From Erpobdella octoculata (taxonomy: Eukaryota; Annelida; Clitellata; Hirudinida; Erpobdellidae): a stretch of DNA of 64,000 nt. The position numbers were made by a program, and so were the translations under genes. Below, in pieces: positions 49,273-58,695 of this stretch (position 1 is its first letter; every line of letters begins with the position of its first letter). A model generated the notes under the pieces. That model searched no databases. It saw nothing but the letters and a program-made list of their open reading frames with translations, and was not told where the DNA came from. The stretch covers positions 18,664,914 through 18,728,913 of the forward strand of contig OZ022245.1 of NCBI GenBank assembly GCA_963978895.1. Direction: 5' to 3'.

Positions 49273-51963
49273 TTAAGAAATCTCTTGCCAGTCAGGTTTC
49301 TTCCCTTCTTCCATCCATCTCAAAATCGGCCCTATATCATCATCTTTTAATTGTTCGTCTCGAATCACATCATCTGACCAAGTGTCGTCAATTTGAAACC
49401 GTACCTGAAAACACTGATTATTTATTTCCTTCCCCTCCATGCGAATGCAATACTTACATTCATCATTGCAAGGTCGTCGTGACAGTGCGTCAGCATTTTT
49501 GTGCTGTTCACCCTTCCGATGCTGAATTTCAAACTCGTATGATTGTAAACGTTCGATCCACCTAGCCACTTGTTCTTCTGAATTTTTAAAATTTAAAAGC
49601 CATTTCAAAGCAGCGTGATCCGTTCTCAACAAAAACTTTTGACCATATAAATACTTGTGAAAACGCTTAATAGAATCAACGATTGCTAATAACTCACGTC
49701 TGGTGACGCAATAATTGCGCTCCGGTTTCGACAAAGTTCTGCTATAATAAGCTATAACCTTTTCATTGCCGTCAACAATTTGACTAAGCACTGCCCCTAT
49801 TCCTTCATTACTTGCATCTGTGTCTAATACAAAATCTTTTCCAGGGATTGGATACGACAGAACTGGCGTCAAACTCAAAGCTGTTTTTAACTGTTCGAAC
49901 GCCTGTTGATTTGCCTCTGACCAATCAAACGGTGCATTCTTTTCTGTAAGCTTATATAATTCCTTTGCAATGCTGGAAAAATTGGCTACAAATCGTCGAT
50001 AATATGTGCACAAACCAAGAAAGCTTCTTAATTCTTGAGAATATCTCGGAACCGGCCAATGGTTAACCGCTTCAATTTTCTCAGGGTCGGTTCCTACCCC
50101 TTTGGCAGAAACTATATGACCAAGATATTTCACCTTGCTTTTAAAAAGTGCACACTTTGCCGGATTTAGCTTCATACCAGCATCCCGGATCCTTTGGAAA
50201 ACTTCTCCAAGATTGTGTAGATGCTCTTCAAACGTCTTTCCAACAACAATAATGTCGTCCAAATAAACAAGACACGTTCTCCAATTTAATCCTTGTAACA
50301 CATATTCCATAAGTCGCTCGAAAGTTGCTGGTGCGTTGCACAAGCCAAATGGCATCACTGTAAATTGCCACAATCCTTCACCTATTGAAAAGGCAGTTTT
50401 CTCGCGATCCTGGGGGTGTATTCCCACCTGCCAATATCCGCTCTTAAGATCTAAAGTAGTAAACATTCGAGATCCCGCAAGTGTATCGATGGTGTCATCG
50501 ATTCTGGGCAGAGGGTAACTATCTTTTTGTGTGACCTCGCTTAACATTCTGTAGTTGTAGTCGACACAAAAACGTAGCGAATTATCCTTCTTCTTAACAA
50601 GTACTACCGGTGAACTCCATGGACTATTGGATGGTTCAATAACTCCTTGTTTCTTCATCTTTTCCAGCATCTTTCTAGCTTCCTCTCGCTTTGCCAATGG
50701 AAGCCTTCGTGGCAGTTGACGAATGGGCTCTGTATTACCAGTTCGAATTCGGTGTTCAACGATCTTTGTTTTTCCATTGTCTTCTTCGTCAATAGCTATT
50801 ATATCACAATACTCTTCAATCAACTTTTCCGCTTTGACATAGTCCATTGCTTTTAGTGAAGTTTTAGCGGCTTCAAGCAGTGCCTGAATTTGCGAGTACT
50901 TCATTCTTTTTTTATTATTATTTCTACCAATCACCGTGTTACATGCCAATATGTGGTCGACTGGGCTGCATACCTCAATTTCGTCACCTTTTGTTAGTCG
51001 CTTGTCGCATTCTGTCACATTCATAACTCTGACTGGCACGTAGCTTCCTGACTTCGCTCGTACCAGTGTTTTTCCGATTAATAATCCATGTTTTTCAACT
51101 CCGTTCAGGGGCTCGATAAACCCAACAACTCTTGAGTTTTTATCGTTTTCTATTTTTGCCCAAACCAAAGATTCCGACTGAGCAGGTACAACGATGCTCT
51201 TTGTTACCAATACTCGTTTCACTGAAATCATTTCGCCTTTATAATAAACAGGTATTTCCATATTTCCCTGTTTAAATGTTCCCATTTTTAAGTCCAATGC
51301 AAACCCATGTGCTTTCATAAAGTCAAGCCCAAGTAGACACTCTTCTTCTATGTCGGCAACCAAAAACTGATGCTGAAAGGTTCTATTTCCCAGCCTAATT
51401 TTAGTTTTAATTTCACCAACTACTGGGACAAGCTCCCCAGTTGCAGTCTTGAGACGAATGTCATTTCCACTTTGCAAAACTTCTCCTTTTGCTAAACAAG
51501 GTCTTATAATTGAACAAGAAGCTCCAGTATCAATGATAAGTTTACAGTTACTTATTCCTAGTCTGCCCTCCACAAATATACTTGTCCCTTTCTTCAAAAT
51601 AGAAATTGGTACCACTTTATAAGGTAAAATATCGTTTATTGTAACAGAGTCTGGATTTTGTTTGTTGGAACGGGCCACTATGGGTCTTGCTTGTCTGACA
51701 TCATCGTGCTTTTTGAAGTCCCCTTGCTTTCGTTGCCCGTGTCTAAACATCTGGAATCTACAATCTCTCTGTAGATGTCCCAACCCATCGCAATTCCAGC
51801 AACGCGGTGAGTTGTTATTCTTTTTCCAGCTAGGCCTTTCATCCATAATTTTTCGGACTCGATCATCCAGGTCATCTTCTTCGATTCCCACCTTTCTTAC
51901 CCGATGAGACCTATCAGATAATTCTTCAGAGGCTTCATAATTCAAGGAATGCCAAGGCCTCAC
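49273..51963 (-). CDS. Gypsy-3 nucleocapsid-protease-RT-RNase H
   Basis: 896 codons. Zinc knuckle CWNCDGLGHLQRDC (about 52), protease IIDTGASCSII (about 142), a long linker (residues 200-370), reverse transcriptase with VYLDDIIVVG (about 565), RNase H with DTDASNEGIGAVL (about 710), RTDHAALKWLL (about 780) and NADALSRRP (about 825). It overlaps the Gag frame by 29 nt and is one base forward of it, so the knuckle that normally ends Gag is in this frame. Ends at the TAA 49273-49275, directly followed by the integrase frame. Confidence 0.93.
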   Translation of the reverse strand: MRPWHSLNYEASEELSDRSHRVRKVGIEEDDLDDRVRKIMDERPSWKKNNNSPRCWNCDGLGHLQRDCRFQMFRHGQRKQGDFKKHDDVRQARPIVARSNKQNPDSVTINDILPYKVVPISILKKGTSIFVEGRLGISNCKLIIDTGASCSIIRPCLAKGEVLQSGNDIRLKTATGELVPVVGEIKTKIRLGNRTFQHQFLVADIEEECLLGLDFMKAHGFALDLKMGTFKQGNMEIPVYYKGEMISVKRVLVTKSIVVPAQSESLVWAKIENDKNSRVVGFIEPLNGVEKHGLLIGKTLVRAKSGSYVPVRVMNVTECDKRLTKGDEIEVCSPVDHILACNTVIGRNNNKKRMKYSQIQALLEAAKTSLKAMDYVKAEKLIEEYCDIIAIDEEDNGKTKIVEHRIRTGNTEPIRQLPRRLPLAKREEARKMLEKMKKQGVIEPSNSPWSSPVVLVKKKDNSLRFCVDYNYRMLSEVTQKDSYPLPRIDDTIDTLAGSRMFTTLDLKSGYWQVGIHPQDREKTAFSIGEGLWQFTVMPFGLCNAPATFERLMEYVLQGLNWRTCLVYLDDIIVVGKTFEEHLHNLGEVFQRIRDAGMKLNPAKCALFKSKVKYLGHIVSAKGVGTDPEKIEAVNHWPVPRYSQELRSFLGLCTYYRRFVANFSSIAKELYKLTEKNAPFDWSEANQQAFEQLKTALSLTPVLSYPIPGKDFVLDTDASNEGIGAVLSQIVDGNEKVIAYYSRTLSKPERNYCVTRRELLAIVDSIKRFHKYLYGQKFLLRTDHAALKWLLNFKNSEEQVARWIERLQSYEFEIQHRKGEQHKNADALSRRPCNDECKYCIRMEGKEINNQCFQVRFQIDDTWSDDVIRDEQLKDDDIGPILRWMEEGKKPDWQEIS

Positions 51964-52915
51964 TGGGACCAGCTAATCGGGCGACTCTAATAGCTTTTTG
52001 GGTTTCGGAGTTCTTCAAGGCCGCTATGAATCCATCCGCAATAATTGTTTTGAGGACATTTCGAGGGCACAAGGGATATCCCAGATTGGCGAGTCGTTCT
52101 ATATCCGCTTCCAGCTGTTGCAAGCTTTCTTCGGGTTTCTGGCGTCGACTCTTGAGTTGAGCTCGAAAAATTTCTGGCGCGTGTTGATTACCGAATCTGC
52201 TCTCAAGAACCTTCACGATTGCATCGTAATCATCTCTATCTGCAATAAGCTCGAGAAGCTGTAAAGCTTCTCCTCTCAAAGAAAATACCAGATTTTCCGC
52301 CTTCTGCTGGCTGGTTAACCAGTTATTTTTCCTGGCAACAATTTCAAATTGAGCTTTGTAGACGGACCATGACACAGTGCCATCAAAAGCCGGAGTCTTA
52401 ACATGCTCAACAGAATGAATTTTTTCTTTGGCTTGGCAACCAGTCTGTCCTTGTTTGACCAGATTGTTCAATTTTATCTCCAGGTTGCTCTCGATTCTTT
52501 TCTCGATTTCCTTGGTATTCTCTTCTACCAATTTTTCCAGGTTATTAACTCTTTTTTCCACATCTATTAATCTAAGCTGACCTTCGAGAATTAATTCTTT
52601 TATTCCTTCCATAACGGCTTTGGTTTCTTTTTGCGCTGATCTGTTTTCCTCCTGTGCTGCTCTGTTTTCTTCCTGTGCTGCTCTGTTCTCCTCCTGTGCT
52701 GCTCTGTTCTCCTCCGTTATCTTGTTCAGAAAATTTGTTAATTCCTCATCCATATCAAATTCGAATTCGTCTGCATTCAGACCTTGGCTTTCCAATGTCA
52801 ATCGGAGGCGATCCACGAGTTCAGACTTTTTTCCTTTGTCATTGAGTTCTCGTTTTTTTAGTTCCCGCCTCAACTCACGCAGAGAGAGTTCTTCCAATAA
52901 TTTGTGATGAACCAT
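51935..52915 (-). CDS. Gypsy-3 Gag with SAP-like N-terminus
   Basis: I place the start at ATG 52913-52915, not at the upstream ATG in the LTR. 327 codons. Residues 3-40 (LLEELSLRELRRELKKREL, then KGKKSELVDRL) fit a SAP DNA/RNA-binding helix-loop-helix. Next comes a coiled-coil with four EENRxAQ heptads (about 75-105), then the capsid region (VKTPAFDGTVSWSVYKAQFE, about 185; FRAQLKSRRQKPEESLQQLE, about 260). It ends LAFLEL at a TGA just where the NC frame begins. SAP motifs are unusual in Gag; role in chromatin or nucleic-acid binding is inference. Confidence 0.85.
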   Translation of the reverse strand: MVHHKLLEELSLRELRRELKKRELNDKGKKSELVDRLRLTLESQGLNADEFEFDMDEELTNFLNKITEENRAAQEENRAAQEENRAAQEENRSAQKETKAVMEGIKELILEGQLRLIDVEKRVNNLEKLVEENTKEIEKRIESNLEIKLNNLVKQGQTGCQAKEKIHSVEHVKTPAFDGTVSWSVYKAQFEIVARKNNWLTSQQKAENLVFSLRGEALQLLELIADRDDYDAIVKVLESRFGNQHAPEIFRAQLKSRRQKPEESLQQLEADIERLANLGYPLCPRNVLKTIIADGFIAALKNSETQKAIRVARLAGPSEALAFLEL

Positions 52916-52924
52916 TTTATTTAT

Positions 52925-52940
52925 CTCGCTTCTGACACCA
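52925..52940 (-). other. Gypsy-3 primer binding site
   Basis: Minus strand TGGTGTCAGAAGCGAG, two bases inside the 5' LTR; complementary to a tRNA-Leu 3' end (CTGACACCA) as I recall it. Confidence 0.7.
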
Positions 52941-52942
52941 GT

Positions 52943-53157
52943 TGTTATAATATCGATAACTATACTAAGGTTCTTTAGAAATGGTCCAAAATTTATTAGA
53001 AGAAATACACACTTAATCAAAAACTTGTATCTTAGTAACTGTAATTAAGACTGGTTGATTGAAGTTATGTAAACACTCACTCTATATTTTCCTGTCTTTT
53101 TTTTATTATAAACGCTTCTGAGGTTTATCAGCCTTGATTATAAACCGTAGATATAAA
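52943..53157 (-). repeat. Gypsy-3 5' LTR
   Basis: 215 bp, one difference seen from 47831-48045. Its outer edge is a TA tract. Confidence 0.92.
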
Positions 53158-53180
53158 TATATATATATATATATATTTTT
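53158..53180. repeat. (TA)n and T run between Gypsy-3 and Penelope E
   Basis: A short TA tract plus T run shared as the border of both young elements. Confidence 0.9.
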
Positions 53181-53333
53181 TTTTGAATACTTCGGCGCTA
53201 TATGTTCTTTTAGGCAAACTCGATTGAAAAAAGTGGCGCACTTGGCTGAATCGATTTTATTTTTAATTTTTTCCAATACTCTAAATCGGTTTAAAAATAA
53301 TTTATTCCCAAACACAAACTCCATAATCTTATA

Positions 53334-53377
53334 GGCTAATAGATCTATTTCGGCAATTTTTTGCCATCATCAGAGCC
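53334..53377 (-). ncRNA. Hammerhead ribozyme, downstream pLTR
   Basis: Minus strand: stem I GGCT/AGCC, CTGATGA, stem II GGCAA/TTGCC, GAAA, stem III ATAG/CTAT, cleavage expected before AGCC. Identical to 56211-56254. Confidence 0.8.
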
Positions 53378-53552
53378 GTTTAACTTTTTAAAATAAAATG
53401 CAGTGACTAAATGGTAAAAGATACAACTAATTGAAAGGAATTAAAATACAATTTAAATAAAATTTAAATTCATTATATACAAATGTAACAACATAAAAAA
53501 TATTTAAATTAAAATAATTATAATAATAACAGTAATAACTAAATAATTAAGA

Positions 53553-54074
53553 TCAGTTAGTAAAGCCTTTAACAACGGAATTACAGTCAACTTCAAGGAC
53601 GTGACTGGAAGAAGAATCACATACATTATCTATAACCTTTGAAACACAAACGTCTGGTACAAAACATTCATTCAACGAAGAAATACCTGAAGAAACATTG
53701 GCACTATTAACATGCATATTTTTAACAGAAGTTGTAAATGAGTTAAAACATTTATTATTATTATTATTATTAGTTTTATTACTATTTAGAGAACCAAAAA
53801 GTTTAAGAGTTAAATCAAAAGAATACCATTGTTTATTAATTAAAGGCTTACATTTATTAATAGCTAAAGCTTCTTTTAATTTTAACTTAATGGGTTGATT
53901 TTCTTTCATTAGTATACTGGTGTTATCAATTAGAAATTTATGTGATGGTTTGATTGAATGTTGTGTTGACATATGTTGGTATATGGCACCACTTTGACAA
54001 TGCATAGTCAATCTACGAGACAGAGTAGTTCTAGTATGACCAATGTAATTTTCCACCTGACCATGTGGAAACGG
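53553..54074 (-). CDS. Penelope E GIY-YIG endonuclease and C-terminus
   Basis: In frame with the RT part and separated from it by one TGA (54075-54077). It opens with PFPHGQ and then [18 protein letters not shown], the GIY-YIG domain; His, Arg and Asn-rich text follows with LKEALAINKCKPLIN. It ends SVVKGFTN and lacks the basic NIT tail found in other copies. The domain nicks target DNA to prime reverse transcription. Confidence 0.85.
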   Translation of the reverse strand, partial: PFPHGQVENYIGHTRTTLSRRLTMHCQSGAIYQHMSTQHSIKPSHKFLIDNTSILMKENQPIKLKLKEALAINKCKPLINKQWYSFDLTLKLFGSLNSNKTNNNNNNKCFNSFTTSVKNMHVNSANVSSGISSLNECFVPDVCVSKVIDNVCDSSSSHVLEVDCNSVVKGFTN

Positions 54075-56201
54075 TCACGAAAATTGGTACACTAGGTTGG
54101 TTTGTGCTACAGGGCTAGAAACATTATTTATACTATTTTTAATTAAAAGATTATGAGTTTTTCCATTATTATAATAGATGTGTAACTTGAGTGTATTATC
54201 TTTATTTACAACCTTAATATTATCATACACAATGTTTTTCAACACTTTTTCATCTATTTTATAATTATTAGACATCTGATTAGCATAATATAATGGAATT
54301 ATACAAGAATTTGATGAGTTATTGGTATTAGGTTTTGAAACATGTTTTTTATCAGTAATACGTGACATAAATTTATTTATAGTTGCATCAACAATAGAAT
54401 TAGAATAATTATTATTTATCAAAAGTTGTTTCACTTGTAGAATTTCATTGTGAAATTCAGACCATGTTTCTGAAAATTTATAGGCCCTATTTATATAATT
54501 ATTAATAACATTTAGTTTATATCTTTCAGGGCAATCGCTATTATAATTAAGACAATTGCCTGTGTTTGTGGGTTTAGTATAGACCTGGCAAGATAGTTTT
54601 GATACATTTCGAGTAACTAAAGTATCCAAAAAAGGAATTTGATGTTTATTATTAGCAAGTTCATAAGTAAATTGTAGTTTAGAATTTTTTACAAATGCAT
54701 CTCTCAGTTTAAATAGTTCTTCTAAGTTATCAACTGAAACAAATATATCGTCAACATAACGGCAATACATAAAAGGTTTGGTGTGATTTTCAAATACACG
54801 TGCTTCAAGATCACCCATATAAAAATTAGCGAAAGTCGGGCCCAACGGGGACCCCATAGCTAAACCGTCAATTTGTACATATAAGTCTCCATTAGGTGAT
54901 AAAAAAGGAGATTGCGTTGTACATATATAAAGTAATTCTTTCAAGACTTCAGGGCTGATTTGAGGAGGTTGAATACTAGGATGTGAATAAACACACTTAC
55001 AAATTATATTTATAGTGTCTATAACAGGTACGTTGGTAAACAAACTTTCAACATCTAAAGACGCAATTATATTAGAACTTCCATTACTATGAATAAGATC
55101 AACAAAATCATAAGAAGATTTAAGACTATATTGAGAAGGACAATAAGGAGAAATAATTTTATTAATTTCTTTAGCAACATTATAAGTAACAGCAGGACAT
55201 TGTGAAATAATAGGTCTTAATGAGTTATCTTTCTTATGTATTTTAACATTACCATAAATATAACCAGGTTTATAGTCACCTATTATTTTAGAAAAAATTG
55301 TTATCTTCTTTTTAATAAGAGTCGCAATGATCTTATTTAGTTTAGATCTGATCTTAACAGTAGGATCAGCTTTCACTTTTTGAAATTTAGAGCTGTCAGA
55401 AAGAATTGTATTGAGTTTGGAAAAATAATTGTCACGATTTAAAATGACGTACGTAGGTGATTTGTCAGCTTTACGGATAATTATCTGAGTATTTTTACGT
55501 AGTTGAGAGGCAGCATTCAATAACTTCTTAGGTAAGGTAGACTTAAAATTTGAGCATCGATGTTTATAACCTTCAGCTAGTAATAGAGGCTTCAAAGTTG
55601 ATTTTACAGTAATTTTATTTTTGGCTTCTAAATTTAAGATATCATTGTACAAAATTTCAAGTTCGGTTTGTTTGTGTAGTTGATCATAAGGTTTACGTAA
55701 ATGATAATTATAACCGAGCATTAAAAAGTCACATTCATCGTCAGACAATTTATAATCGGACAAATTAACGTATGTAGTACAATTTTGTTTAAATAGTAAC
55801 AGACCTCCATACAATCGAGCAAGTTTTTTAACAATTTTAACTTCCTTCACACGTTCGGATTTCGTAAAGTGTTCGTTGACAAGTTGGAGGAATTTATGGA
55901 CGTCTGTACCAAAGTTGTCTTCTGTGGTTGTAGACATTTCTTCTGCGTACCTTGCCTGTAATTCTTTAAGTTCTCGTTCTTTCTGCACAATCTGAGATTG
56001 TAGAAGATCTTCAACTTTTGCATTTCGATTTGTAGCCGAAATCGAGCAAGTAGTAGTTTTTGAATACTTCGGCGCTATATGTTCTTTTAGGCAAACTCGA
56101 TTGAAAAAAGTGGCGCACTTGGCTGAATCGATTTTATTTTTAATTTTTTCCAATACTCTAAATCGGTTTAAAAATAATTTATTCCCAAACACAAACTCCA
56201 T
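54075..56201 (-). CDS. Penelope E reverse transcriptase (stops at an in-frame TGA)
   Basis: 708 codons. Residues 10-50 hold the pLTR motif (RVLEKIKNKIDSAKC, FNRVCLKEHI). The N-terminal region has RKADKSPTYVI (about 240), the DKG-type block before RT. RT motifs: YIYGNVKIHK (about 310), SLDVESLFTNVP (about 380), [15 protein letters not shown] (about 441), YVDDIF (about 479). It ends NLVYQFS at TGA, exactly where copy D has Cys (YKFTCPL); so a conserved Cys codon has become a stop. Only that change separates the RT and endonuclease halves. Confidence 0.9.
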   Translation of the reverse strand: MEFVFGNKLFLNRFRVLEKIKNKIDSAKCATFFNRVCLKEHIAPKYSKTTTCSISATNRNAKVEDLLQSQIVQKERELKELQARYAEEMSTTTEDNFGTDVHKFLQLVNEHFTKSERVKEVKIVKKLARLYGGLLLFKQNCTTYVNLSDYKLSDDECDFLMLGYNYHLRKPYDQLHKQTELEILYNDILNLEAKNKITVKSTLKPLLLAEGYKHRCSNFKSTLPKKLLNAASQLRKNTQIIIRKADKSPTYVILNRDNYFSKLNTILSDSSKFQKVKADPTVKIRSKLNKIIATLIKKKITIFSKIIGDYKPGYIYGNVKIHKKDNSLRPIISQCPAVTYNVAKEINKIISPYCPSQYSLKSSYDFVDLIHSNGSSNIIASLDVESLFTNVPVIDTINIICKCVYSHPSIQPPQISPEVLKELLYICTTQSPFLSPNGDLYVQIDGLAMGSPLGPTFANFYMGDLEARVFENHTKPFMYCRYVDDIFVSVDNLEELFKLRDAFVKNSKLQFTYELANNKHQIPFLDTLVTRNVSKLSCQVYTKPTNTGNCLNYNSDCPERYKLNVINNYINRAYKFSETWSEFHNEILQVKQLLINNNYSNSIVDATINKFMSRITDKKHVSKPNTNNSSNSCIIPLYYANQMSNNYKIDEKVLKNIVYDNIKVVNKDNTLKLHIYYNNGKTHNLLIKNSINNVSSPVAQTNLVYQFS

Positions 56202-56210
56202 AATCTTATA

Positions 56211-56254
56211 GGCTAATAGATCTATTTCGGCAATTTTTTGCCATCATCAGAGCC
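56211..56254 (-). ncRNA. Hammerhead ribozyme, upstream pLTR
   Basis: Same parts as 53334-53377 (GGCT/AGCC, CTGATGA, GAAA, ATAG/CTAT). Confidence 0.8.
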
Positions 56255-56429
56255 GTTTAACTTTTTAAAATAAAATGCAGTGACTAAATGGTAAAAGATA
56301 CAACTAATTGAAAGGAATTAAAATACAATTTAAATAAAATTTAAATTCATTATATACAAATGTAACAACATAAAAAATATTTAAATTAAAATAATTATAA
56401 TAATAACAGTAATAACTAAATAATTAAGA

Positions 56430-56784
56430 TCAGTTAGTAAAGCCTTTAACAACGGAATTACAGTCAACTTCAAGGACGTGACTGGAAGAAGAATCACATA
56501 CATTATCTATAACCTTTGAAACACAAACGTCTGGTACAAAACATTCATTCAACGAAGAAATACCTGAAGAAACATTGGCACTATTAACATGCATATTTTT
56601 AACAGAAGTTGTAAATGAGTTAAAACATTTATTATTATTATTATTATTAGTTTTATTACTATTTAGAGAACCAAAAAGTTTAAGAGTTAAATCAAAACAA
56701 TACCATTGTTTATTAATTAAAGGCTTACATTTATTAATAGCTAAAGCTTCTTTTAATTTTAACTTAATGGGTTGATTTTCTTTC

Positions 56785-56788
<4 letters not shown>
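56430..56788 (-). pseudogene. C-terminal ORF piece in the upstream Penelope repeat
   Basis: 118 codons matching the end of the ORF at 53553; the rest of this upstream copy is absent and replaced by (TA)n. It is part of the direct repeat, not a gene. Confidence 0.85.

Positions 56789-56862
<74 letters not shown>
56789..56862. repeat. (TA)n microsatellite
   Basis: TA tract bordering Penelope E. Confidence 0.95.
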
Positions 56863-56866
<4 letters not shown>

Positions 56867-57337
56867 GAAGAATAACGATTTTTTTTATTAGGAATAAGAC
56901 TAAAAAGAGATTTAAAACTTTTATTAAATTGGGCTAACTGGCCAGTTTTGGACGTATCATCTATCCAATCTTTGGCGCTCTTGTAGCTGCCGGACGCGTC
57001 AGTTTATGTGGCACGTTTTTATCGAATTTAACCTCGGATAATACATTTTATTATCTTTCATTTGTCAGTTAAACTTTTTTTTAACTAAAGTCGTTTAAAT
57101 CGATATCTAGTTTGCTTATAATAAATTGATTTAATCTTCATACTTGAAGCTATTTATGCATCAGCCGTGCAAACGCTGCTTTCTGCTAATTACTGATTTT
57201 GTTTTGTTTTGTTTTTACTTTTCTGCACTAATTGATTCTAATGGATTGCTGTTTAAGCTACTGATTTTTAGAAACTAACTTCTGTTTAACAACTATTGCC
57301 GTTATAATTATTGGCGTTATTTTCTTGAAAGAGCGCA

Positions 57338-58690
57338 ATGGTTTCCTTGGTTCCAACTGCGTTGCTACGTCCAATCTCCGCACGTTATTCGTATACACGT
57401 GACCAACTGCTGCAGACTAGAAGAAGCCTCTGGTGTTCGCTCTCACCATCTACAATTTTCAACATATCTGAGCTTGGTTTGCGACGCCATCGTGGTTCTC
57501 GCGCCGGCAAATACAAACAGAGAAAAATTCAAATAATAAAAACGAGACGTACTACTTGCCCGCGACTTATCGTACCTGATGACAGACGGTCGAGCACAAA
57601 TCTCATTCGTCCACGCTTTCAAAGACACTCTAACCCCTCGATAAAAAAACTGAATCTTGGATCTCTTAACATCCGCTCCATTAACAACAAGGTCGATGCT
57701 GCACGTCAACTGTTGACCGATCATGACTTAGACATTCTAACACTGTGCGAAACGTGGCATGAAGACTCCGACTCAGTATGCATTCGTCGTTTAAAATCAG
57801 AGGCCTCCGTCCTTGAATGTGCTCGCAAAATTGACCCAAAGTCAGACCGAAATCATACAAATTATGTCAACCATGGTGGCGTAGCGATTATAGCTCGCTC
57901 TGGAGTCAGACTGGTTAGACTACAGCTAGCAACTGTGTTCACTAAATTCGAATATAGATATACGTGCTTCAGTCAACAGCAACTCCTACGTCGTCGTCGT
58001 GATCTATCGTCCGGGTTCCAAAAAATTGTGCACGATGTTTCATGAAAAGTTCGGTTTACTCCTAGAATATTTGACATCATTCCAGAACTCAGTACTGATC
58101 ACAGGTGACTTCAACATACACATTGAACGTCAAAGCGACTAGCACACGATTCAACTGCAAAGCACACTGTCGTCGTTCGGTTTGGTTCAGCACGTTCACC
58201 AGCCAACACACAAGATGGGTGGGACGATCGACATCATCGTTACTTGCTCTGCTGACGTCGTCTCCAAGTCAACCCTGTTGAAATTGGCCTGTCAGATCAC
58301 CTGCTGCTACAGTTCAACATCAATTTAGAATCGCCTGCCGCCTGCTACACCAAAGTTCTCTCACGACCCTGCCGTAAACTAGACCTCAACCAGTTTCGTA
58401 TTGACCTACATCGGTCATTGAATACTGCGATGAAAGAGGTACAAACATCCGTTGACGAAATAACTCGGTCTGTACTGGATCAACATGTACCTGAGAAAAC
58501 TATTTCACGTCGTCGGCGATCCTCAGACGCATGGTTTGATGATGAATGTCTGCAACAAAAACGTTGCGTTCGTCGACTTGAGCGCCGTTTTAAACGAACT
58601 CTTAATGAGTCTGATCATGCCATATGGTTTTCGTCACTTCGATCGATGCAGAAGCTTAACGATTCCAAGCGCAGTCGGTTCTGGTGCCGA
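57338..58690 (+). pseudogene. L2-like LINE endonuclease part
   Basis: First frame 57338-58045: a basic N-terminus, then LGSLNIRSINNKVDAARQLL and LDILTLCETW, the start of an AP-type endonuclease. Frame changes near 57960 and 58268 and a stop near 58141 follow; other frames show LITGDFNIHI (about 58095) and GGTIDII (about 58225). The third frame (58418-58695) has the linker before RT with DAWFDDECLQQKR. The endonuclease would nick genomic DNA. Confidence 0.85.
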
Positions 58691-58695
58691 TATAT

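Larger units (their letters stand above)
47831..53157 (-). mobile_element. Gypsy-3, young Ty3/Gypsy retrotransposon
   Basis: A 5.3-kb element with 215-bp LTRs (47831-48045 and 52943-53157) that I see differing at one position. Primer site fits tRNA-Leu; purine tract at 48047-48060. It lies in a (TA)n tract on both sides, so the duplication cannot be read. Coding region: Gag with SAP-like start, then a frame change, Pol to RNase H, a TAA, and integrase. Despite its youth it carries two interruptions. Confidence 0.93.
53181..56788 (-). mobile_element. Penelope-like element E, nearly intact, with 731-bp terminal direct repeats
   Basis: A 3.6-kb unit bordered by TA tracts. Direct repeats 53181-53911 and 56058-56788 are near-identical (one difference seen). 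Each contains, in element order, the ORF C-terminus, 3' UTR, hammerhead and N-terminal motif. This is the partial-tandem (pLTR) layout known for Penelope elements. The body between codes for RT and the start of the GIY-YIG domain. Confidence 0.9.

Noticed and set aside
52915..53020. Upstream ATG at 53020 as the Gypsy-3 Gag start
   Set aside because: It lies in the LTR ahead of the primer site; the ATG at 52915 follows the primer site and precedes the SAP-like motif.
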